Below are positions 25,395 through 36,487 of a stretch of 64,000 nucleotides of DNA, piece after piece. Both the position numbers and the translations under genes were made by a program. Below the pieces are notes generated by a model. It searched no databases, had not been told where the DNA came from, and saw only the letters and a list, made by a program, of their open reading frames with translations. This DNA is from Brachybacterium sp. FME24 (GTDB taxonomy: Bacteria > Actinomycetota > Actinomycetes > Actinomycetales > Dermabacteraceae): NCBI RefSeq assembly GCF_014897705.1, contig NZ_JABUXV010000006.1, forward strand, positions 186,001 to 250,000, given 5' to 3'. Positions within the stretch are counted from its first letter, which is position 1. Every line of letters begins with the position of its first letter.

Positions 25395-26234
25395 ATGAGC
25401 GCACTTGTCCTGCAGTCCGACTTCGGTCTCGACGACGGCGCGGTCAGCGCGATGTACGGCGTGGCCGTCGGCGTCGATCCCGCCCTGCGGATCCACGACG
25501 TCACCCACAACATCCCGCCCTACGACATCTGGGAGGGTTCTTACCGGCTCGCGCAGGTGCTCACCTATTGGCCCAACGGCACGGTGTTCGTCTCCGTCGT
25601 CGACCCCGGCGTGGGCTCGGACCGCCTCTCCGTCGTCGCCCGCACCATGACCGGGCACTATGTGGTCACTCCGGACAACGGAACCCTCACCCATCTCGAG
25701 AACATCTTCGGCATCACCGAGGTGCGCGAGATCGACGAGACCCGCAATCGGCGCCCCGGCTCCGAGGAGTCCTACACCTTCCATGGTCGGGACATCTACG
25801 CGTTCACCGGTGCCCGTCTCGCCTCCGGCGCGACCACCTTCGAGGAGGTCGGCCCACTCCTCGACCTCGCACACATGGTGCGTCTGCCGGTGACCGAGCC
25901 CGCACTCCGGGACGGCACCGTGATCGGCACCATCGACACCCTCGACGTGCGCTACGGCTCCCTGTGGACCTCGATCCCGCGCGCTCTGTTCCGCGAGCTC
26001 GGTGTGGAGGCGGGTGACCGGGTGACCGTTCGGGTCCACCACCACGACACCGTCGTGCACGCCGCTCAAGTCACCTACGCACGCAGCTTCGCAGCGGTCG
26101 AGGTGGGCGAGTCGCTGCTGTACGTGAACTCCCTGGATCGGATGGCGATCGCCATCAACCGCGGCAACTACGCCCGCGCGTTCTCCCTGGACACCGGCGC
26201 CTCGTGGCACGTCACGCTGGTCCCTGTGCGCTGA
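25395..26234 (+). CDS. S-adenosyl-L-methionine hydroxide adenosyltransferase family protein
   Basis: This 279-aa enzyme belongs to the DUF62/chlorinase-fluorinase fold. Motifs are VLQSDFGLDDGAV, VSVVDPGVGSDR, YVVTPDNGTLTHLE and TFHGRDIYA. The Asp-Arg-His triad of SAM hydrolases is kept (D70, R77, H130), favouring hydrolysis of SAM to adenosine and methionine over halogenation. It is followed 27 nt later by a complete ECF transporter, so it may process or supply the transported molecule. ATG 25395 appears leaderless. Confidence 0.88.
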   Translation: MSALVLQSDFGLDDGAVSAMYGVAVGVDPALRIHDVTHNIPPYDIWEGSYRLAQVLTYWPNGTVFVSVVDPGVGSDRLSVVARTMTGHYVVTPDNGTLTHLENIFGITEVREIDETRNRRPGSEESYTFHGRDIYAFTGARLASGATTFEEVGPLLDLAHMVRLPVTEPALRDGTVIGTIDTLDVRYGSLWTSIPRALFRELGVEAGDRVTVRVHHHDTVVHAAQVTYARSFAAVEVGESLLYVNSLDRMAIAINRGNYARAFSLDTGASWHVTLVPVR

Positions 26235-26261
26235 CCGCTCCTCCTCACCGAAGGACACCTC

Positions 26262-26816
26262 ATGATCCGCTCCCACTCCCCCGTGACCCAGGTGGTCGCC
26301 ATCGGCATCGGCGCCGCCCTGTTCTTCGTACTCGGCCGATTCGCCGCGATCCCGACGCCGATCCCCAACACGTCGATCAACATCCAGTACGCGGTCCTCG
26401 CCGTGTTCGCCGTGCTCTACGGTCCGCTGGTGGGCGCGCTGGCCGGTGTCATCGGTCATCTCCTGATCGACATGACGGGGTACGGCATCTGGATCAGTTG
26501 GGAGCTCGCCTCCGGCGCGTTCGGCCTGGTCGTGGGCCTGCTCATGCTTCGGAACCTGATTGCGGAGGGAGAATTCCCACGGGCGGTCGCCGTGCGCTTC
26601 ATCCTCGCGATCCTCCTGGCCAACGCTGTTGCCTGGCTCCTCATCGCGCCGCTCGGGGACGTTCTGTTCTACTCCGAACCCGCCGGCAAGGTGTGGGCAC
26701 AGGGCGCCCTAGCCTTCGCCGCCAACTCGGTCACCGCATGCGTGCTGGGCACCATCATCCTGTCGGTCTACGCCCGTACCCGCACCAGGACCGGGTCGCT
26801 GAGCCACGATCAGTGA
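26262..26816 (+). CDS. ECF transporter S component, UPF0397 family
   Basis: This 184-aa integral membrane protein has five to six helices. The segments VVAIGIGAALFFVLGRF, YAVLAVFAVLYGPLVGALAG and GHLLIDMTGYGIWISWELAS match UPF0397 proteins, the substrate-binding subunits of energy-coupling-factor transporters. The ligand of UPF0397 is not established. Genomic context with a SAM hydrolase suggests a nucleoside, a thioether or a related cofactor piece, which is inference. The next gene begins 1 nt inside its stop. Confidence 0.85.
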   Translation: MIRSHSPVTQVVAIGIGAALFFVLGRFAAIPTPIPNTSINIQYAVLAVFAVLYGPLVGALAGVIGHLLIDMTGYGIWISWELASGAFGLVVGLLMLRNLIAEGEFPRAVAVRFILAILLANAVAWLLIAPLGDVLFYSEPAGKVWAQGALAFAANSVTACVLGTIILSVYARTRTRTGSLSHDQ

Positions 26817-28666
26817 TGCCCTCGCATACCCGGGACGCGGAGGGTGCTGCCCCGCTGATCGAGCTGGCCGAGTACTCCTTCCAATACCGCGCCCAGTCGG
26901 AGCCGACCCTGCACGACATCGATCTCACGGTGCGCCGCGGGGAGAAGATCGCGATCGTCGGGGCCTCCGGATCCGGTAAGTCCACGCTGATCAGCGCGAT
27001 CAACGGGCTGATCCCCCATCACCATCGCGGCACCACCCACGGCACGGTCCGCGTCGGCGGACAGGACCCGGCCACGGTGCCCCTGGTGTCGACGGCCTCC
27101 GTGGTCGGCACCGTGCTGCAGGACAGCAACAGCCAGTTCGTGGGGCTCACCGTCGCCGAGGACGTGGCCTTCAGCCTCGAGAATCAGCAGGTCCCCCACG
27201 ACGAGATGCCCGCGCGGATCGCCCAGGCCGCCTCGCTCGCGGGGATCGGGGACCGTCTGGACGCCTCCCCGCAGGACCTCTCCGGCGGGCAGAAGCAGCG
27301 GGTCGCGATCGCCGGCGTGCTGGTCGACGACGTCGAGGTGCTCCTGCTGGACGAACCGCTCGCGAACCTCGACCCCGCCGCAGGGCGCGCCACCGTCGAA
27401 CTCCTCGACGACCTGCACCGCGAGCGCGGGACGACGATCGTCATCGTCGAGCACCGGCTCGAGGACGTGCTGCACCGCGACGTGGACCGGATCGTGCTGA
27501 TGGCCGATGGTCGGATCATCGCCGATGCACCGCCCGATGATCTCCTCGCCTCCGGTCTGCTCGAGGAGCACGGGATCCGTCCACCCCTGCACGTCGCCGC
27601 ACTGCGCCATGCCGGGGAGCCGGTCACCGCCGCCCAGCGTCCCTCCCGCAGCGCCGACATCGACCTGACCTCCGCGCAGATCGCCGCGGTACGCACATGG
27701 GTCGACGCAGGGACCCACGGCCCAGGATCTCCGACGACCGACGGATCCACGCCCGGCCCGGCCCCCGGATCGGGCGAGCCCGGAGCACCCGGCACCGTGT
27801 CGACGCCGGCAGAGGCACCGCACGCCCCTCTCGCCCTCGATCTGCACGCGGTGCGCTGCGAGGTCCCTGTCGGTCCCGCGCGCACTGCCGTCCTGCTCGA
27901 GGGCATCACCGCCTCGGTGCGCCGCGGCGAGATGATCGGAGTCCTGGGTTCCAACGGTGCCGGCAAGTCCACGCTCGCCCGCGTGATCTGCGGGGCCGAG
28001 GCCCTCAGCGGAGGGAAAGTGCTCATCGGTGGGGTCGATGCGCACGGTTGGAGCGTCACCGAACGTGGCAAGCGGGTCGGTTTCGTGCTTCAGGAGCCTG
28101 GCCAGATGATCTCCCAACCGCAGGTGACCGATGAGATCGCCCTGGGCCTGCGCGCCCAGGGCCTCGAGGCGGAGGAGATCTCGCGACGCACCACCGTGGT
28201 GCTGGAGGCCTGTGGGCTGACGCCCTTCCGCACCTGGCCGGTCTCCGCGCTCAGCCACGGTCAGAAGAAGCGCGTGACCATCGCCTCTGTGCTCGCCCTC
28301 GAGCCCGAGGTGCTGATCCTCGACGAGCCCACCGCGGGGCAGGACTTCGCGCACTACTCCGAGTTCATGGGATTCCTACGGACGCTGAACGCCACTGGCA
28401 CCACCGTCGTCCTCATCACCCACGACATGCACTTGGCGGTCGAGCACACCGAGCGGGTGCTCGTCCTGTCCGCCGGCCGCCTGCTGGCCGATGCGGACCC
28501 GGCCGTCGTGCTCACCGACCCCGAGCTCACCCGCCGTGCGGATCTCGTGACCACAGGCCTGTACGACCTGGCGCGCCGCTGCGACATCGCCGACCCCCAC
28601 GCCCTGGTGCACCGCTTCGTCCAGGCCGACCGGGCCGACCAGGCCGACAGCGAGGCGTGCCGATGA
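26816..28666 (+). CDS. ECF transporter ATPase, fused double-domain (YkoD type)
   Basis: This 616-aa protein fuses two ABC ATPase domains. Domain 1 has GASGSGKS at 49-56, LSGGQKQR and LLLDEPLANLD. Domain 2 has GSNGAGKS near 378, LSHGQKKR and LILDEPTAGQD. A Pro/Gly/Ser-rich linker of about 50 residues joins them. The fusion replaces the separate EcfA1/EcfA2 subunits. The start ATG 26816 overlaps the S-component stop (TGATG); GTG one codon earlier is also possible. The ATG at the end overlaps the T component. Confidence 0.92.
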   Translation: MPSHTRDAEGAAPLIELAEYSFQYRAQSEPTLHDIDLTVRRGEKIAIVGASGSGKSTLISAINGLIPHHHRGTTHGTVRVGGQDPATVPLVSTASVVGTVLQDSNSQFVGLTVAEDVAFSLENQQVPHDEMPARIAQAASLAGIGDRLDASPQDLSGGQKQRVAIAGVLVDDVEVLLLDEPLANLDPAAGRATVELLDDLHRERGTTIVIVEHRLEDVLHRDVDRIVLMADGRIIADAPPDDLLASGLLEEHGIRPPLHVAALRHAGEPVTAAQRPSRSADIDLTSAQIAAVRTWVDAGTHGPGSPTTDGSTPGPAPGSGEPGAPGTVSTPAEAPHAPLALDLHAVRCEVPVGPARTAVLLEGITASVRRGEMIGVLGSNGAGKSTLARVICGAEALSGGKVLIGGVDAHGWSVTERGKRVGFVLQEPGQMISQPQVTDEIALGLRAQGLEAEEISRRTTVVLEACGLTPFRTWPVSALSHGQKKRVTIASVLALEPEVLILDEPTAGQDFAHYSEFMGFLRTLNATGTTVVLITHDMHLAVEHTERVLVLSAGRLLADADPAVVLTDPELTRRADLVTTGLYDLARRCDIADPHALVHRFVQADRADQADSEACR

Positions 28667-29493
28667 GCACCCCCGTCCTGGGATACATCGACCGGCCCGG
28701 TCCGCTGCACGCGCTGTCCGGCGTCTCCAAGCTGGTGCTTGCTCTCGGCGTGGTCCTCGGGGCGATGATCGGCTTCGACGTGCGCTACCTCGCGGTGGTC
28801 GCTGCCGGGTCGATCGCCCTGTGGGGACTCTCCCGGGTGCGGCTGCGCGACCTCGCCCTGGTGCTGTGGCTGATCGCGATCTTCGCGACCCTGAACAACA
28901 TCGGGATCTTCCTGTTCGCGCCCGGCTACGGCACCGAACTGTTCGGCACCCGCCATGTGCTGGTCGCGGGCCCGTGGCACTGGGACGTCACCGCAGAGCA
29001 GCTGTTCTACCAGCTCACCGTCACGCTGAAGTACGTCGCGGTGCTGCCCTCGGTGCTGTTGTTCGTGGCCACCACCCGGCCTCCGGAGTTCGCCTCCTCG
29101 CTGGCCCGGATCGGTGTGCCCTACCGGTTCGCGTACGCGATCTCCCTCGCCCTGCGCTACATCCCCGACGTGCAGCGGGAGTTCCGCACCATCTCCCTGG
29201 CGCAGCAGGCGCGGGGCCTGGACATCAGCCGTGCCGTCGGCCTCCGCACCCGGGCGCGGAACCTCGGCTCGACGCTGATGCCGTTGCTGATGGGCACCTT
29301 CGACCGCATCGAATCGATCTCCGCCGCGATGGAGCTGCGGGGGTTCGGTCGTGGCCCGGGCCGCACCTGGCTGGTGCGCCGTGCGCTGCGCCCGCCCGAC
29401 GTGCTGGTGATGCTCGCGGCCGGGCTGCTGGTCGCCGCGCCGATCGTGCTGCTGGGCGTCAACGGCGGACGGTTCTGGAACCCCTTCGGCTGA
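28663..29493 (+). CDS. ecfT: ECF transporter T component (EcfT)
   Basis: This 276-aa transmembrane coupling protein starts at ATG 28663, which overlaps the ATPase stop by 4 nt. It has helices such as LVLALGVVLGAMIGFDVRYL and the two cytoplasmic Ala-Arg-Gly signatures of EcfT: QQARGLDIS and AMELRGFGRG. With the S component and double ATPase it completes the transporter. Confidence 0.9.
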   Translation: MSTPVLGYIDRPGPLHALSGVSKLVLALGVVLGAMIGFDVRYLAVVAAGSIALWGLSRVRLRDLALVLWLIAIFATLNNIGIFLFAPGYGTELFGTRHVLVAGPWHWDVTAEQLFYQLTVTLKYVAVLPSVLLFVATTRPPEFASSLARIGVPYRFAYAISLALRYIPDVQREFRTISLAQQARGLDISRAVGLRTRARNLGSTLMPLLMGTFDRIESISAAMELRGFGRGPGRTWLVRRALRPPDVLVMLAAGLLVAAPIVLLGVNGGRFWNPFG

Positions 29494-29551
29494 GCTCCCC
29501 GGCGGCCGCGGCCTCGACCGCACGAGCGAGGTGGAGCGCCGGAAGCCTGGC

Positions 29552-30389
29552 ATGCTGGTGCCCATGGCACCTCGGCCCCTCGCAGACCTCCCCGTGCACG
29601 ACACCCCGACGGTCGGGATGCTGCCGGCCGCGGGTGTGTCGCTGTCCGCATTCCTGCTGTTCGGGCTGCAGCTGCCCGGGTGGGGGCACGCGGTGCTCCT
29701 GCTCAGCCTGGTCGGCGCCTACGTCGTCTCGCGTGAGCTCGCCAAGGATCTGTCCCTGATCGGCCTCGGCATCGCGATCATCTCGATCACCTCGGTGAAG
29801 GCGGACGTGGATTGGGACCGCTTCGCCGTGATCGGCACAGTGCTGCTGCTTGCCCTCTCGGTGCCGATCCTGGTGGACCGTCTGGTCCTCCGACGTCGGG
29901 CGATCCGGTTCCCGTGGCGTCCCGGGCAGGCGTGGACCCGGCTCGAGAAGGGGTACATCGTCGCCGTCCCGGTGCTGGGCTGGCTGATCCTGCCGTTCTA
30001 CTTCATCACGTCCGGTGCGTACGAGAACTGGCCGCACATCACCGGCGGGAGCGAGCTGGCGCGGTTCTTCGTGGGCGTGAACTTCGTGGGCACGTGGGAC
30101 GAGCTGTTCTTCATCTGCACCTGTTTCACGCTCCTGCGCCGACATTTCGGCGTGTGGGTCGCGAACGTGCTGCAAGCGATCATCTTCGTCTCGTTCCTCT
30201 GGGAGCTCGGGTATCAGGCGTGGGGCCCCCTCCTCACCGCCCCCCTTCGCACTGCTCCAAGGCTGGCTCTTCACCAGGACGGGTTCCCTGCTGTACGTGC
30301 TGATCGTGCACCTGCTCTTCGACGTGGTCGTCTTCCTCGCCATCGTCCACGCGCACAACCCGGGCGCGATCCCGATCTTCCTCGTCTGA
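29552..30389 (+). pseudogene. CPBP-like membrane protein gene with a frameshift
   Basis: The frame opens at ATG 29552 after GGAAG and runs through membrane helices (LLPAAGVSLSAFLLFGL-type, VPVLGWLILPFYFITSGAY) to a TWDELFFI segment resembling the Glu motif of CPBP/Rce1-type intramembrane proteases. At a run of six C (30240-30245) the frame goes wrong. Reading one base later continues as PFALLQGWLFTRTGSLLYVL and VHLLFDVVVFLAIVHAHNPG to a natural stop at 30387. One extra C explains it. It may be a true pseudogene or an assembly error. Even intact, the EExxxR motif is degenerate, so protease activity is doubtful. Confidence 0.7.
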
Positions 30390-30432
30390 TCTTCCTCGGC
30401 AGCGCGGTCGCGGCAGCCGCAGCGGCAGACGC

Positions 30433-30891
30433 TCACCCCGCAGCGAGCACCTCGCGCAGCCTTTCCAGAGTGGCCGGGATCCCGGCCCGCGCCGCCTTCT
30501 GGCGCACGGCGATCTCCTCCTCGGCGCGCTGCCCGTAGCGCTCGGCGAACGCCGTCTCCAGGAGCGGTGTCGTGCGGGTGTACTCCGTCAGCTCAGTGCC
30601 TCCGGGGACGGCCCGCAGACGGAAACCCCATTCGACCCGGCCAGGGCCCACGGACCACGCGAAGTGCTCGCCGGGCACGTCGGCCACGACCGCCGAGGTC
30701 GTGCTCCACTCCCGCTCGGGGGTGCGGTTGTCCCCGGTGAACCGGGCACCGACTCCCCGGGCATCGCTGTCCCACGTGCAGCGGCGGCACTGCGGGCTCC
30801 ACTCCCCCGTGCGAGTGACGTCGCTGATCACGGCGTAGACCGCCATCGGTGAAGCGGGGACGACGACGGACTCCTGGAGCGCATAGGTCAT
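30433..30891 (-). CDS. SRPBCC-family (polyketide-cyclase-like) protein
   Basis: This 152-aa START/Bet v1-like fold has the opening strand ALQESVVVPASPMAVYAVIS, the core WSPQCRRCTW and WGFRLRAVPGGTELTEYTRT, and a long C-terminal helix. Such proteins bind hydrophobic small molecules. No catalytic residues can be assigned. It is convergent with the broken CPBP-like gene and lies just downstream of the TRAP operon on the same strand, separated by 42 bp. Confidence 0.82.
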   Translation of the reverse strand: MTYALQESVVVPASPMAVYAVISDVTRTGEWSPQCRRCTWDSDARGVGARFTGDNRTPEREWSTTSAVVADVPGEHFAWSVGPGRVEWGFRLRAVPGGTELTEYTRTTPLLETAFAERYGQRAEEEIAVRQKAARAGIPATLERLREVLAAG

Positions 30892-30933
30892 GACCCCATT
30901 CTGCGCCGATCGGGCCGCGGATCGTCGTCCACG

Positions 30934-32262
30934 TCATTCGCTGGACATTCCCAGCAGGTGCGGGATGAACATCGAGATCTGCGGGACGAACATGATCAGC
31001 AGCAGACCGATCACGAGCGGCACGTAGAACGGCAGCAGGCGCATGATCACCGGCTCGACCTTCATCCGGCCCACCCGGGCCCCGACGAACAGGATCACGC
31101 CGACCGGCGGAGTGATCGTGCCCAGGCACAGGTTGAAGGTGAGCATCAGACCGAAGTGGATCGGATCCACCCCCAGCTCGAGCGCGACCGGCAGGAAGAT
31201 CGGGGTGAAGATCAGGATCGCCGGGGTCGGGTCCATGAACATGCCCACCACCAGCAGCGCCAGCATCATCAGCAGCAGCACGATAATCGGGGAGCTCGAG
31301 ACGCCCAGCAGCGTGGTGGAGATGAACTGCGGGATGGTCGCGTAGGCGAGCACCCATCCGAGCACGCCGGACACAGCGATCAGCAGCAGCACCACGGCTG
31401 TAGTCCTGGTCGCCGCTAGGATCACGGCCGGCAGCTTCTTCACGGTCAGTTCGCGGTAGAGGAAGCCCAGTACCAGCGAGTAGACGACCGCGATCACGGC
31501 GGACTCGGTGGCGGTGAAGAACCCGGCCACGAGGCCGCCGATGACGATCACCATCATCAAGATGGCCGGCACGGCGGCCAGGACGGTGCGCAGCGCGATG
31601 GCGAGGGTGAGCTCACCGCGCGCCGTCTCGGTGCCGGACCCCACCAGCTCCGGGCGTCTCTTCGCGGCCACCCAGACCATGACCAGGCAGGCGAGCATCC
31701 AGACCAGCCCCGGCCCGTACCCGGCTGCGAACAGGGTCGCCACCGAGGTCGAGGACGCCAGTGAGTACACGATCAGCGTGTTCGACGGAGCGATCAGCAT
31801 TCCCGAGGGGGCGGAGGCCACATTCACCGCGGAGGCGAAGGCCGGGTCGTACCCCTCCTCGCGCTGCCGCGGGCCGAGGATGCCGCCCACCGCGGCGGCC
31901 GAGGCGACAGCCGCGCCGGAGACGGAGCCGAACAGGGCGTTGGCGACCACGTTGGTCTGCGCCAGGGATCCGGGCATCCGGCCCACGACGACTTTTGCGG
32001 CATCGATCAGCCGGGCCGCGACGCCGCCGGTGTTCATGAGCTGACCGGCCAGCACGAAGAAGGGGATCGCGAGCAGGGAGAACGAGTTCGCGCCCGTGAA
32101 CATCTGCTGGGCGGAGACGAACACGGCCGGTTCGATGCCGATGACGGCGATGAGCGCCACCACGGACGGGAGACCGATCGCGATGGCGATCGGGGCGCCG
32201 ATAGCGATGAGGACGAAGATGCCGATGATCAGGATGATCCCGGCGAGCATGGCGGGATCCAT
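30934..32262 (-). CDS. TRAP transporter large permease, DctM family
   Basis: This 442-aa membrane protein has about 12 helices and carries the solute/sodium path of a tripartite ATP-independent periplasmic transporter. Family segments are SLLAIPFFVLAGQLMNTGGV, ASAPSGMLIAPSNTLIVYSL and MFMDPTPAILIFTPIFLPVA. It begins 2 nt after the small permease stop. Substrates are usually C4-dicarboxylates, sialic acid or sugar acids; the sequence does not say which. Confidence 0.93.
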   Translation of the reverse strand: MDPAMLAGIILIIGIFVLIAIGAPIAIAIGLPSVVALIAVIGIEPAVFVSAQQMFTGANSFSLLAIPFFVLAGQLMNTGGVAARLIDAAKVVVGRMPGSLAQTNVVANALFGSVSGAAVASAAAVGGILGPRQREEGYDPAFASAVNVASAPSGMLIAPSNTLIVYSLASSTSVATLFAAGYGPGLVWMLACLVMVWVAAKRRPELVGSGTETARGELTLAIALRTVLAAVPAILMMVIVIGGLVAGFFTATESAVIAVVYSLVLGFLYRELTVKKLPAVILAATRTTAVVLLLIAVSGVLGWVLAYATIPQFISTTLLGVSSSPIIVLLLMMLALLVVGMFMDPTPAILIFTPIFLPVALELGVDPIHFGLMLTFNLCLGTITPPVGVILFVGARVGRMKVEPVIMRLLPFYVPLVIGLLLIMFVPQISMFIPHLLGMSSE

Positions 32263-32264
32263 GA

Positions 32265-32879
32265 TCAGCGCTCCTTCTCGGTGTCGGGGCAGGCATCGGG
32301 ACGGTCAGGCAGCTGGCTTCCCTGGACCTCCTGGTCCTGGACGGCGGCGGCCGCGGCCGCGGCACCGGACCTCTCTGCTGCTTCATCGTCGGACTGCTCG
32401 AAGGGGGCGAGCTCATCGCCGCGCAGCGAGAGGACGAGATCCTCCAGAGCCAGGTACGCGATCAGCACGCCGGTGACGGGCAGAGCGAGGTACATGAGAC
32501 CCACGGTGAAGGGGAAGCCGGGGATCACCTGGTCCCAGGACATCGACATCCCGCGGAGGCCGCCCCACACCATGACCAGCACGGCGAAGGCGAGGATGCA
32601 GCCCTGCACGAGGACGACGAGCACCTGCCGAGCGGCCCCCGGGGCTCGCTGAGCCAGGAAGTCGACCGCGATATGGCCGCGTTCGCCGAAGACCAGCGTG
32701 GCGGCGAAGAGGCTCAGCCATACGAACATGTACTGGGCGGTGACGGTGGTCCAGGGGCTCGGTGCGCCGAGGACCTGTCGGGTGAACACCTGCCAGACGA
32801 CGACCAGGACGAGCACCGAGAACAGCACGATGCACAGCGCTTTGAGGACGGAGACCAGTCCGTGACGGATCGCTGACAT
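32265..32879 (-). CDS. TRAP transporter small permease, DctQ family
   Basis: This 204-aa protein has four membrane helices, starting LVSVLKALCIVLFSVLVLVV and including WTTVTAQYMFVWLSLFAATL. The C-terminal 50 residues are Ala/Glu/Asp-rich and soluble, longer than in most DctQ proteins. It shares one base with the stop of the binding-protein gene (TGATG). Confidence 0.9.
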   Translation of the reverse strand: MSAIRHGLVSVLKALCIVLFSVLVLVVVWQVFTRQVLGAPSPWTTVTAQYMFVWLSLFAATLVFGERGHIAVDFLAQRAPGAARQVLVVLVQGCILAFAVLVMVWGGLRGMSMSWDQVIPGFPFTVGLMYLALPVTGVLIAYLALEDLVLSLRGDELAPFEQSDDEAAERSGAAAAAAAVQDQEVQGSQLPDRPDACPDTEKER

Positions 32880-33967
32880 CAGGCACCTTCCTTCTCGGAG
32901 ACGGCACGGATCGCGTCATACAGGGCGATGTCCGCCGGGTCTTCGAGGATCGACAGTCCGGTCTCCTCGATGATCGGCGTGAAAACCTCGGGATCCGGTT
33001 CGGTGATGATGACGCCGCGGTCGAGCATCTCCTGCGTGGCGTCGGCAGTCTCCTGCTTCCAGATCTCGACGAACTCGCTCTGGGTCTCGGCCCAGGCCTC
33101 CCGCACCGCGTCCCGATCGACCTCGTCCATCTCTTCGAGGAGGTCCGTGTTGGCGAGCAGGAAGTCGAAGCCGACGAGGTGGTTGGTCTTGGTGAAGTGC
33201 CCGGCGACCTCGTAGTGGCGCTGCGTGACGTAGGAGATCTCGTTGTTCTCCGCCCCGTCGAGCACCCCGGCCTGCAGGCCCGTGTACACCTCGCTGTACG
33301 CCATCGGGGTGGGCACCGCGCCGATATTGGTGATCAGACGCAGGAAGATCTCGGACTCCTGCACGCGGATCTTCTTCCCGGCCAGGTCGTCCGGCGATTC
33401 GATCGGCCCGCCCGCGGTGTAGAGATGCCTCCCACCCTGCGTGTACCCGCCGAGGACGGAGAGTCGCTTGTGCGGTTCGAGGGAGGCGAACAGCTCGCCG
33501 ACGATCGACTCATCGAGCATGACGCGGTTCTGGTGATCGATGTCGTCGAACACTCCCGCCACGTTCATCGGGAGGAACCGGGGCGAGGAGTTCTCGATCT
33601 GGGTGCCGGAGATGACGGCCATGTCGATCGCGCCGTCGGAGACCAGCTGGACCGTCTCCTGCTGGTCGCCCAGCGAGTTGTTGGCGTAGACGCGGGCGCC
33701 GTAGCGACCGTCGGTGGCCTCGGCGATGCGCTTGCCGAAGGAGACCAGTGACCCGTAGCTGGGGTGGGATTCCGCCTGTCCGAGCGAGATGGACAGGACC
33801 CGGTCCACGTCGGTGACCGCGCCTTCCTGGGTGGCGCAGCCGCCCAGCAGAGCGGCACCTGCACCGGCGAACGGAAGGGCCGTGAGGAATCCTCGGCGGC
33901 CCACTCCTCCCGTCGCGCCGGAGACGGAGCGGGGCGCTCCTCGTCGGCGGGGCAAACGTGTTCGCAC
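32879..33967 (-). CDS. TRAP transporter substrate-binding protein, DctP family
   Basis: This 362-aa extracytoplasmic binding protein starts at GTG 33967, which has AGGAGG 6 nt upstream. A twin-arginine-like RRGFLTAL leader is followed by a lipobox ending GGC, so it is a membrane-anchored lipoprotein probably exported folded. The mature part has DctP landmarks: YANNSLGDQQETVQLVSDGA, IRVQESEIFLRLITNIGAVP and SEVYTGLQAGVLDGAENNE. The arginine in IRVQES fits the carboxylate-binding position, suggesting an organic acid ligand. It is first in the operon. Confidence 0.92.
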   Translation of the reverse strand: MRTRLPRRRGAPRSVSGATGGVGRRGFLTALPFAGAGAALLGGCATQEGAVTDVDRVLSISLGQAESHPSYGSLVSFGKRIAEATDGRYGARVYANNSLGDQQETVQLVSDGAIDMAVISGTQIENSSPRFLPMNVAGVFDDIDHQNRVMLDESIVGELFASLEPHKRLSVLGGYTQGGRHLYTAGGPIESPDDLAGKKIRVQESEIFLRLITNIGAVPTPMAYSEVYTGLQAGVLDGAENNEISYVTQRHYEVAGHFTKTNHLVGFDFLLANTDLLEEMDEVDRDAVREAWAETQSEFVEIWKQETADATQEMLDRGVIITEPDPEVFTPIIEETGLSILEDPADIALYDAIRAVSEKEGA

Positions 33968-34214
33968 TGCATTCCTCCTCGAATGGGTCGCTCCAGCAGG
34001 AGGCGCACGACACACCGCGCTGTCGTCGTCCTCCCCGGGCGTGCCGGATGGACAAGGCTCCCGGGGGCCGAGAGCGGCGACTTCGCACGAGACAACGGTC
34101 CTCGGTCATTCGAGTGCCATCGAAGGGCATCTGTGCCCGAGGCGACAGTGCCCGGTCGCTTCGCGAAGCCGACCTCGGACAGAGTGCCAGTCGCTGAGAA
34201 ATCGGTCTCACCGC

Positions 34215-34239
34215 TTGCCAACGGTTGCCACGGTTGCGC
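34215..34239. repeat. Iterated TTGCCA motif upstream of the TRAP operon
   Basis: TTGCCA (34215), TTGCCA (34225) and TTGCGC (34234) recur at about one helical turn, separated by ACGG and CGG. The block lies about 250 bp upstream of the TRAP operon start and could bind a regulator. Confidence 0.4.
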
Positions 34240-34436
34240 TCTGAGGAGACAAATCCGCACGTGACCTGGGAAAGTGCTAGCCATTGGTAGCCTGATTGGC
34301 CTTCACTGGAGTGGTGCTCCGTTGAGCGTCCTGCTGCGAACTCACCTCGCCACGCGTCGACTCGCCGACTGCTGGACAACGAGGTCACGCACACGGGTGA
34401 ATGGCTGCAGGGCCAGTCCGGGCCCTGGACAGCGAA

Positions 34437-34468
34437 GGGCCCCGATCCTCCGGAGAGGATCGGGGCCC
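34437..34468 (-). terminator. groEL transcription terminator
   Basis: There is a perfect 14-bp stem (GGGCCCCGATCCTC) with a CGGA loop, 43 bp beyond the groEL stop. No strong U-tract follows. Confidence 0.8.
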
Positions 34469-34511
34469 GTGACGCTCGGGTGGGAGCGACGTGATCAGCC
34501 GTGAGGCTGGA

Positions 34512-36317
<1,806 letters not shown>

Positions 36318-36378
36318 TCACGAGTGCGGTCACGCCGAGAGGCGTTGTCACTCTCGATCATCGAGTGCCAGATCATCA

Positions 36379-36405
36379 TAAGCACTCTGGGCCGGAGAGT
36401 GCTAA
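36379..36405. promoter_or_regulatory. CIRCE operator (HrcA-binding site)
   Basis: TAAGCACTC, 9-bp spacer, GAGTGCTAA. It matches the CIRCE consensus TTAGCACTC-N9-GAGTGCTAA at 17 of 18 arm positions. It lies upstream of groEL. hrcA itself is not in the window. Confidence 0.95.
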
Positions 36406-36487
36406 CTCTGAGCGGCAGGAATCTCGTGTTCCGCTGTGGGCCGACGGCGCAGGCGCGATGCCACCGACTCCCGAGGCACAGCGCGAC

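Larger units (their letters stand above)
33968..34511. other. Intergenic region between TRAP operon promoter and groEL terminator
   Basis: This 544-bp stretch has no supportable gene; frames here are short and not protein-like. It contains the TRAP promoter region, an iterated TTGCCA/TTGCGC motif at 34215-34239, and the groEL terminator hairpin at 34437-34468. Confidence 0.5.
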
